NCBI RefSeq assembly: GCF_030811715.1
Contig: NZ_JAUSRH010000001.1
Location: 248,001 to 312,000 of the forward strand
DNA length: 64,000 bases
Direction: 5' to 3'
DNA from: Sinomonas atrocyanea
GTDB taxonomy: Bacteria; Actinomycetota; Actinomycetes; Actinomycetales; Micrococcaceae
Shown: positions 53,921 to 59,681 of the stretch, piece after piece
Layout: each line of letters begins with the position of its first letter
Numbering within the stretch: the first letter of the stretch is position 1
Notes under the pieces: generated by a model
Told to the model about the DNA's origin: nothing
Database searches by the model: none
The model's input: only the letters and a program-made list of their open reading frames with translations
Position numbers and translations under genes: made by a program

Positions 53921-54220
53921 TCACGCGTCAAGGTCCAGGATGCGGGCGTGGATGGCGGTGCGCTGGTGCAGCGCCGTGCGGACCGCCCGGTGGAGTCCGT
54001 CCTCGAGGTACAGCACGCCCTTGTACTGCACCACGTGCGGGAACAGGTCGCCGAAGAACGTCGAGTCCTCCGCGAGCAGCGCCTCGAGGTCGAGCGTGCG
54101 CTTGGTCGTCACGAGCTCGTCGAGGCGCACGGGGCGGGGCGGGAGGGCGGCCCAGTCCTTCGGCGTGTTGTAGCCATGGTCCGGGTAGGGGCGCCCCTCG
54201 CCCACCGCTTTGAAAATCAC
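53921..54220 (-). CDS. conserved small protein of unknown function
   Basis: A 99-residue soluble protein beginning MIFKAVGEGRPYPDHGY, then LPPRPVRLDELVTTKRTLDL and LFPHVVQYKGVLYLEDGLHR. It is strongly protein-like and I believe actinobacterial homologues lie next to LytR_C genes as here, but no function is known to me. ATG at 54218-54220. Probably cotranscribed with the LytR_C gene, which begins within a few bases of its stop. Confidence 0.72.
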   Translation of the reverse strand: MIFKAVGEGRPYPDHGYNTPKDWAALPPRPVRLDELVTTKRTLDLEALLAEDSTFFGDLFPHVVQYKGVLYLEDGLHRAVRTALHQRTAIHARILDLDA

Positions 54221-54335
54221 GGCTCCAGCCTAGGCGCGCGGGGATCGGGGCGGCAGCGCGCCGGAGCGCCCCGGAGGGCATTGTGGCCAAACGGTTATCG
54301 CGTGCCCCGGGCCGCCCCGATGGGAGAATGGGGCC

Positions 54336-55226
54336 ATGGAGACCGCACCGCCCTTTGCCCTGCTGCTCGACGTGGACGGCCCGATCGCGAGCCCCGTGAC
54401 GCGCGACGTGAAGCCCGAGATCATCGCCCTCCTGAACGAACTCGGGGCGGCCGGGATCCCGATCGTCTTCAACACGGGCCGCTCGGACGCGTTCATCCGC
54501 GAGCAGGTGATGGACCCCATGGTCGCCGCCGGGATGCCCGAGGACCTCATGGTGCACGCCGTGTGCGAGAAGGGCGCCACCTGGTTCTCGTTCACCGCCC
54601 GCGGCGCGGGCACGGTCCACGTGGACCACGGACTGGCGGTGCCCTCCGCGTTCGCCGCCGACGTCCGCGGGCTCGTCGCCGCGAGCTACAGCGACCACAT
54701 GTTCTTCGACGAGACGAAGCGGGCCATGGTCTCCGTCGAGCAGCGCGTGGACGTCTCCAACGCCGACTACCGGGCGGAACAGGAACGCTTCGACGCCGAC
54801 GCGATGGGCCTCATGGCGCGCCACGGCCTGGGCGCGACCCGCCTTGACCACCACGTGCCCGGAAGCGACGACTCGGTCGACTACCGGGTGGACCCCACGA
54901 TCATCTCGACCGACATCGAGTCCGTGCGCCTCGGCAAGGACCTCGGCGCCGCCCGCGCCTGCGAGCGCCTGCGCCGCGACGGAATCGTGCCAGGGGCCTG
55001 GTACACGATGGGCGATTCGCGCACCGACTATGCGATGGCGGACTGGCTGCACCACAACGACCACACCGTGGCCCACGTCGATGTCCGCCCAGCGGACGGC
55101 GTCCCGGAGAAGCCCTACGAGATCCTCACCTCCGCCGACCTGGGCCTGGGCCCGGAGGTGATCCACGACGACGCCGGCCTCGCCTTCCTGGCGCGGTGGC
55201 GGGACGCGCTGGCCCTCGCCGACTGA
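54336..55226 (+). CDS. HAD-superfamily phosphatase
   Basis: A 296-residue HAD-fold protein. The nucleophile motif LLDVDGPIA has Asp12 and Asp14, the second motif Thr is in VFNTGRSD, and the C-terminal YTMGDSRTDYAMADWL supplies the metal-binding acidic motif IV. The capped arrangement resembles Cof-type/sucrose-phosphatase-like hydrolases. Substrate unknown. ATG at 54336; upstream the 11-bp inverted repeat ATCGGGGCGGC/GCCGCCCCGAT (54244-54254, 54311-54321) brackets the promoter region. Confidence 0.85.
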   Translation: METAPPFALLLDVDGPIASPVTRDVKPEIIALLNELGAAGIPIVFNTGRSDAFIREQVMDPMVAAGMPEDLMVHAVCEKGATWFSFTARGAGTVHVDHGLAVPSAFAADVRGLVAASYSDHMFFDETKRAMVSVEQRVDVSNADYRAEQERFDADAMGLMARHGLGATRLDHHVPGSDDSVDYRVDPTIISTDIESVRLGKDLGAARACERLRRDGIVPGAWYTMGDSRTDYAMADWLHHNDHTVAHVDVRPADGVPEKPYEILTSADLGLGPEVIHDDAGLAFLARWRDALALAD

Positions 55227-55233
55227 CCCCGCG

Positions 55234-55313
55234 AGGTCACCCCGCAGGACGGCGAAGTCACCCCACAGGAAGGCGAAGTCACCCCACAGGACGGCGAAGT
55301 CACCCCGGAGGGC
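55234..55313. repeat. 21-bp tandem repeat, locus 2 (four copies)
   Basis: Units AAGTCACCCCACAGGAAGGC start at 55234 (as AGGTCACCCC), 55255, 55276 and 55297, exactly 21 bp apart, sharing the GTCACCCC core with the tract at 37186-37289. It lies between the convergent HAD and DUF4188 genes. Confidence 0.85.
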
Positions 55314-55331
55314 GCCGCTCGCCGTCGGCCG

Positions 55332-55817
55332 TCATCCCTCCCCACCGGCGCGCAGTCGCTGGCGCGCTGTGGCGAGCCACTCCGTCACCGGGATGTGCCC
55401 GGTGGCGCGGGCGAGCCCGAAGCTCGGCATGCCGCTGTAGACGGCCTCGATGCCCGAGGCCGGGACCTGGTAGGTCTCGTGCCACACGCCGACGTCCCCC
55501 GTCCCGGCCACCGTGCGCATGAAGTCGCGCCACGGGGCGAGGTGCGGGGCGTCGCGATCGGCGGCGAAGCGTTGGAGGTGTTCGGGACTCTCCCAGTAGC
55601 TCACGATGACGGTGGTCCGGCCGAGCCACTGGTGGAAGCCCAGCATCCCGGCCTCAGGGTGGGCGGCAAGGTGTGCGAGCATGCGGGGCATCGCGGACGC
55701 CACGCGCAGTACCGTGCCCGTCTTCCACCACCGGTTGGCCCTCATGCCGATGAGGAAGAGGGTGACGGGACGTCCCGGCAGCGCCGTGTACCGCCCGGGG
55801 AAGACTTCCTGCGCCAT
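55332..55817 (-). CDS. DUF4188 (heme-dependent monooxygenase-like) protein
   Basis: A 161-residue protein with DUF4188 features: GRYTALPGRPVTLFLIGMRANR at the start, GMLGFHQWLGRTTVIVSYWE and HLAPWRDFMRTVAG, NVGVWHETY-like GDVGVWHETYQV, and a final SGMPSFGLARATG. The ferredoxin-like fold recalls ABM monooxygenases and fluoroacetate/aldoxime-related proteins; activity is unproven. ATG at 55815-55817 after GCGAGGAG. Divergent from a TetR gene across a shared operator, so likely repressed by it. Confidence 0.82.
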   Translation of the reverse strand: MAQEVFPGRYTALPGRPVTLFLIGMRANRWWKTGTVLRVASAMPRMLAHLAAHPEAGMLGFHQWLGRTTVIVSYWESPEHLQRFAADRDAPHLAPWRDFMRTVAGTGDVGVWHETYQVPASGIEAVYSGMPSFGLARATGHIPVTEWLATARQRLRAGGEG

Positions 55818-55855
55818 GGCCGTTGCTCCTCGCTTCGGATTGCGGACCAGTGTTT

Positions 55856-55883
55856 CGTAACACTGTTTTGAAACAACGTTACG
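55856..55883. promoter_or_regulatory. 28-bp nested palindrome, TetR operator
   Basis: CGTAAC-AC-TGTTT-TG-AAACA-AC-GTTACG: two concentric inverted repeats share one dyad centre. It lies midway between the DUF4188 and TetR start codons and is the AT-richest spot nearby, the expected binding site for autoregulation by the TetR protein. Confidence 0.75.
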
Positions 55884-55897
55884 GTTAGGCTTGGGAC

Positions 55898-56473
55898 ATG
55901 GCAAGACCCACGCTGCACGACGCCGCGCTCCGCGAACGGCTCCTGGAAGTCACTGCGGACCTCGTGGACCGGGAAGGCCCGGCCAGGGTGTCGCTGCGTC
56001 AGGTGGCCGCCGGGGCCGACACCTCCACCACGGCGGTCTACTCGCTGTTCGGCGGGAAGGGGAAGCTGCTGGCCGCCGTCATGGACAGCGGCTTCGCGTC
56101 CTTCGGGGCCTCCCAGCGCGCGGCCGCCGGAGGTGGCCTCGAGGCACTGGGGCTCGCGTACAGGGACTGGGCGCTCGCGCACCCGGCCCTGTACCGGCTC
56201 ATGTTCGGCGGAGCGCTGGCCATCCCCGCCGACTGCTCACCGGATGCGGAAGCGGCGGGCAACTCGATGGCTCCGCTGCGCGAGGCCATCGCGGACGGAC
56301 AGGCCTCGGGCACCCTGCGGCAGGCACCGCTCGAGGTCATCGCGGTCTCGATCTGGGGCCAGGTGCACGGGCTGGTGAGCCTCGAGCTCGCTCAGGTCGG
56401 CCCGCCCGGGGCGGACTGGGAGTCCGCATACCGCGCCGCACTCCAGGCCGTGGCCCGGGCCTGGGCGGCCTGA
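55898..56473 (+). CDS. TetR-family regulator (TetR_C_33/WHG-like)
   Basis: A 191-residue repressor: HTH at about 10-55 (RERLLEVTADLVDREGPARV and VAAGADTSTTAVYSLFGGKG) and a C-terminal domain with YRDWALAHPALYRLMFGG, typical of WHG/TetR_C_33 domains. The ATG at 55898 is only about 7 bases after TAGGCT, a plausible -10, so the transcript may be leaderless. Divergent from DUF4188 with the nested palindrome between them. Confidence 0.87.
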   Translation: MARPTLHDAALRERLLEVTADLVDREGPARVSLRQVAAGADTSTTAVYSLFGGKGKLLAAVMDSGFASFGASQRAAAGGGLEALGLAYRDWALAHPALYRLMFGGALAIPADCSPDAEAAGNSMAPLREAIADGQASGTLRQAPLEVIAVSIWGQVHGLVSLELAQVGPPGADWESAYRAALQAVARAWAA

Positions 56474-56476
56474 GGC

Positions 56477-56980
56477 TCAGGCGGCCGGGACCTCGGCGGG
56501 GAGGACGGCCTCGATCGCCTCGCGCAGCTCGGCGGAGTCCGGCTCCACCGAGGACCGGAACCGCCCCACGACCTCGCCTTCGGGGGCCACGAGGAACTTC
56601 TCGAAGTTCCACTTGACCTTCTCCCCCAGGTCGTCCCCGGCCGGGTACTGGGTGAGCGCTGCGTAGAGGGGGTGCTGGTTCTTGCCCAGGACGTCGGCCT
56701 TGGCGGCGAGCGGGAAGGTGACGCCGAAGTTGACCCGGCAGAACTCCTGGATCTCCTCGGCCGTTCCCGGCTCCTGCCCGGCGAACTGGTTGCACGGGAC
56801 CCCGAGGACCACGAGCCCGCGGTCCTTGAACTCGCGGTAGAGGGCCTCGAGGCCGTCGTACTGGCGGGTGTACCCGCACTTCGAGGCGACGTTCACCACG
56901 AGGACCGCGCGGTGCGCGAACGCGCCGAACGTCGTCTCGGTGCCGTCGTTGAGGGTCAGGGGAATCTCGTGCAGGCTCAC
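56477..56980 (-). CDS. glutathione peroxidase-family thiol peroxidase
   Basis: A 167-residue Gpx-fold protein with Cys (not Sec) catalysis: peroxidatic Cys35 in VASKCGYT, Gln69 in FAGQEPG and Trp124-Asn125 in KWNFEKFL complete the tetrad, and VPCNQFAGQEPG (Cys63) is the second family motif. A further Cys81 could be the resolving thiol. In actinobacteria such enzymes use thioredoxin or mycothiol rather than glutathione. Its stop and the TetR stop share a GCCTGAG/CTCAGGC palindrome at 56467-56481. Confidence 0.92.
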   Translation of the reverse strand: MSLHEIPLTLNDGTETTFGAFAHRAVLVVNVASKCGYTRQYDGLEALYREFKDRGLVVLGVPCNQFAGQEPGTAEEIQEFCRVNFGVTFPLAAKADVLGKNQHPLYAALTQYPAGDDLGEKVKWNFEKFLVAPEGEVVGRFRSSVEPDSAELREAIEAVLPAEVPAA

Positions 56981-57002
56981 CGGCCCAGTCTAGGCTGCCC
57001 GC

Positions 57003-58181
57003 TCAGCAGGGCGTCGGTGCCGTCGCGGTGGGCGTCGGGCTGGGCGTCGGGGTCGGGGCCGCCGTCGACGTGCAGGTCGGGACCGCCGTCGCCGTCATCG
57101 CCGGGGCAGACGTCGGCGTCGCGGCCGTCGGCGTTGGGGTCGCCGTCGCGCTCGGGGCGGGGCTGGGTGTCGCCGGCGGGGTGGGGCTCGGCGTCGCCGG
57201 CGGGGTGGTCGGCGCCGTGGTGGGCGTCGGGCCCGAGGTGGGCGTGGGCGTCCGGCTGGGGACGGGCGACGGCGTGGGGCTGGCGGTGCTCGGAGCGGAA
57301 CCGGCCGCACGCGGCGGCACCGCGACGGTGCTCGGCGGGGCAGCCGGCGGCCCGGCCGGCGTCGGGTCCTTCAGCGGCGGCGGGGTCGGCGCCGTCGGGG
57401 CCGGGGCGATGCTCTCGCCCGGTGCGGGCTCCGAGGTGAGGACGGGTATGGCCCAGTCCTGCCGCTCGTTGGTCGACTTGCCGTCCTTCGGCGTGTAGTC
57501 GGTGACCTGGACGGGGCCGAGCGGTCCCTGCTGCGAGATGGGGATGAAGCTGAAGCTCTCGGGGTCGACGTACTTGCCGTCCTTGATGGTCTCGAAGTGC
57601 AGGTGGCACCCGATCGCGGAGCCTGTCTCGCCGACCAGCCCGATGACCTGGCCCACCTCGACCGATTCGCCGGTCTTCACGGCGGCGCCGAGCATGTGGT
57701 TGTAGGTGGTGACCAGCCCGTCCCCATGGTCGATCTCGACCCGGTTCCCGCCGCCCCACGGGTGCCACCCGGCGGCTCGGACCACGCCTGAATCGGCGGC
57801 GTAGACCGGGGTGCCGCACGGTGCGGCGAAGTCCTGGCCCCAGTGGAACTCCCCCGGCTGCCCGTTGAGGGGGCTGACCCGGTACCCGAACCCGGAGGTG
57901 GGGGTGAGGGTGGTCAGGGGCGCGTAGAGCTTCCCCTCCGCCGGACGGTGCATGTCCGCCTGGGCGACGGCCACTGGCGAGACGTGGCCCGCAGCGAGAG
58001 AGCCGACCGCTGTCCTGTAGAACGGGACGACCGCGCCGGGGTCCGCAGTGATCGGGCCCGGGAAGACATCGTCCGCGAGCGCCGGAGCGGCGCTGAAGAC
58101 CAGGACGGCTGCCGCCGCCGCGATGCCGGCACCGGTCCGGGCGCGCAGGCGGGACAACGACGCAAAAAGGCCACGGGCCAT
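57003..58181 (-). CDS. secreted M23 (LytM-type) peptidase with PT-rich tail
   Basis: A 392-residue exported protein: signal peptide to about Ala36, a pre-domain, then a complete LytM zinc metallopeptidase (zinc ligands His113 and Asp117 in HWGQD, His193 and His195 in CHLHFE), expected to cut peptidoglycan cross-bridges. From residue 260 the chain is a 130-residue Pro/Thr/Ala-rich tail with irregular PTPT-type repeats, ending in Cys; it lacks a sorting signal and may traverse the wall. ATG at 58179-58181 chosen; a TTG four codons earlier exists. Confidence 0.88.
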   Translation of the reverse strand: MARGLFASLSRLRARTGAGIAAAAAVLVFSAAPALADDVFPGPITADPGAVVPFYRTAVGSLAAGHVSPVAVAQADMHRPAEGKLYAPLTTLTPTSGFGYRVSPLNGQPGEFHWGQDFAAPCGTPVYAADSGVVRAAGWHPWGGGNRVEIDHGDGLVTTYNHMLGAAVKTGESVEVGQVIGLVGETGSAIGCHLHFETIKDGKYVDPESFSFIPISQQGPLGPVQVTDYTPKDGKSTNERQDWAIPVLTSEPAPGESIAPAPTAPTPPPLKDPTPAGPPAAPPSTVAVPPRAAGSAPSTASPTPSPVPSRTPTPTSGPTPTTAPTTPPATPSPTPPATPSPAPSATATPTPTAATPTSAPAMTATAVPTCTSTAAPTPTPSPTPTATAPTPC

Positions 58182-58322
58182 CAGACTCCCCAATCAGTCG
58201 TGGCGCCGCCGCAGCCCGGCGCACCCTCACATTCTCCGCACCGCCGCCCGCGCCTGACTAGGGCCGGTAGCCTGTGGATCGGCTGGGAATTGCGGGGTAT
58301 GCGCGGGACCTCCCGCAGACGC

Positions 58323-58356
58323 AGGAAGCCCCCGGTCCGCAGACCGGGGGCTTCCT
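58323..58356 (-). terminator. terminator downstream of tRNA-Ser
   Basis: AGGAAGCCCCCGGTC (58323-58337) and its exact complement (58342-58356) enclose CGCA: a 15-bp perfect stem 26 bases after the tRNA 3' end on the same strand. Confidence 0.8.
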
Positions 58357-58381
58357 CGATGTCCTCTGGACATCGCACGCG

Positions 58382-58466
58382 CGGAGGATGGGGGATTTGA
58401 ACCCCCGAGGGCGTTAACCCAACACGCGTTCCAGGCGTGCGCCATAGGCCGCTAGGCGAATCCTCC
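58382..58466 (-). tRNA. tRNA-Ser (anticodon GGA)
   Basis: On the minus strand the 85-base gene folds with a 7-bp acceptor GGAGGAT/ATCCTCC, discriminator G, D-arm around CGCCTAGCGGCC, anticodon stem-loop with CTGGAAC (anticodon GGA), a long class II variable arm and T-arm CGGGGGTTCAAATCCCCC-type. A long variable arm with the G discriminator is serine-specific. CCA is not encoded. Confidence 0.95.
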
Positions 58467-58538
58467 AGGTGTGCTCGCAAGAGCAGGCTCCAGAATACCC
58501 GACGGCGGCGCGTGCGCCGAATCGGGGTTCCGAGGCTG

Positions 58539-58594
58539 GCGCACGACGGCGGTGGCGCGCCTTCCGCCCGCGGCGGGCACCCGCCGTCGTGCGC
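58539..58594. terminator. 14-bp-arm hairpin after the lipoprotein gene
   Basis: GCGCACGACGGCGG (58539-58552) and CCGCCGTCGTGCGC (58581-58594) pair exactly, with a further CGCCCGCGGCGGG self-complementary centre. Located just beyond the stop of the lipoprotein gene on the minus strand; member of the ACGACGGCG hairpin family. Confidence 0.65.
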
Positions 58595-58600
58595 ACCGCG

Positions 58601-59386
58601 TCAGGCGTAGGCGAGGCTTAGGAAGAGTGCCCGCAGCTGCTCCCCCTCCGGGCCCGCGTACCAGGCCTTCGCCGCCCCGAGGCTTCCGAATGGCGCGTCG
58701 GTGAAGACCACGTGCGCCAGCAGGAAGCCGTTGGGCAGCTCGACCGCGCCGCCCGTCGTCGACTTGTCCGACGTGCTGAGCGGCCCCGATTCGATGCCCA
58801 TGCTGTACCAGGTGCGGCCGTCCGGCGTCGTGTCGGCGTAGAAGGCGTAGACCGCCTGTCCGCCCTGGTCGGGAAGGGGCACCCTGGCCTGCTCGATGAT
58901 CGTCCTGCTGCTGACCGGCCCTGCCGCCCCGCCGCCGTACATGCCGGAGTGGACGGTCGCGAGCTCGTTGCCGGTCGCGTCGCGCACCGTGGCGACCTTC
59001 GAGTCCAGGCCCCCGTCCGGGAGCGTCGGGCCCTGCGCCACGCTCACGGTCCAGCCGGCCGGGTACTCGAAGGAGAGGTGCCCGTCGGGGAACGTGAACT
59101 TCTTCAGCGCCGGGGCGGCCGGCGCCGGCGGCGACGACGGCGCTGCGGACGGCGCGACGGACGGTGCAGCGCTGCTCGGAGCCGCTGCCGTGGCGAGACC
59201 CGTGGCCGACGCCGTCGTGGACGCCGAGGCAGACGCCGTTGCCGAGGCCGAGGTGCTGCCTGCGGACGACGGTGCCTGACTGGCCCCGCACCCCGCCAGC
59301 GCGAGTGCCGCGATGGCCCCGACGATCCCGACTCCAAGCCCGCGGGCCCCCGCCCGCAGGGCCCCCCACGATGCGATGGTTCCCAC
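58601..59386 (-). CDS. lipoprotein of unknown function
   Basis: A 261-residue lipoprotein: signal peptide with lipobox L-A-G-C (Cys33), a Ser/Ala/Thr-rich linker (36-85) and a C-terminal globular domain starting KKFTFPDGHLSFEYPAGWTV, the layout of PsbP-like/DUF1795 lipoproteins. Function unknown. I choose the GTG at 59384-59386 with AGGGGGA upstream. A longer reading from 59614 is open but would run antisense across the SRP RNA gene and is rejected. Confidence 0.75.
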   Translation of the reverse strand: MGTIASWGALRAGARGLGVGIVGAIAALALAGCGASQAPSSAGSTSASATASASASTTASATGLATAAAPSSAAPSVAPSAAPSSPPAPAAPALKKFTFPDGHLSFEYPAGWTVSVAQGPTLPDGGLDSKVATVRDATGNELATVHSGMYGGGAAGPVSSRTIIEQARVPLPDQGGQAVYAFYADTTPDGRTWYSMGIESGPLSTSDKSTTGGAVELPNGFLLAHVVFTDAPFGSLGAAKAWYAGPEGEQLRALFLSLAYA

Positions 59387-59533
59387 GATTCCCCCTGCTC
59401 CCTGCTGTTGGAGGGCCCCGGTGCGGAGCCCGATCACTGCATAGCGCCAGTCTGACCGCTTCCCGTGCGTCGCGCGAGTACACGCGCGGGAAGCCGATTC
59501 GGGGCTCGCCCGGAACTGGGCTACGATGGTTCC

Positions 59534-59623
59534 CAGCCCCTCATGTGGCGTCATCCTGCTGAACTCCCCCAGGACCGGAAGGTAGCAAGGGTAAGTGGGC
59601 TCTGGCGGGTGCATGAGGGGCCT
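59534..59623 (+). ncRNA. ffs: signal recognition particle RNA, small bacterial type
   Basis: The conserved SRP domain IV is complete: CTGCTGAACTCCCCCAGG, then ACCGGAAGGTAGCAAGGG with the GGAA tetraloop and asymmetric loop that bind Ffh, closed by complementary ends CCCCTCATG and CATGAGGGG (59537 to 59620). A T-rich CCTTTTCC follows, consistent with termination. Ends are approximate. The gene stands directly before dnaX, its usual place in actinobacteria. Confidence 0.92.
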
Positions 59624-59681
59624 TTTCCGTACCTGTGGATAACCGGGCTGGGTGTCGGCCCCGATTGGTAGGGTTTCTGAC

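Noticed and set aside
59387-59614. Longer start for the lipoprotein gene
   Set aside because: The extension would overlap the SRP RNA gene in antisense and would put a long sequence before the signal peptide.
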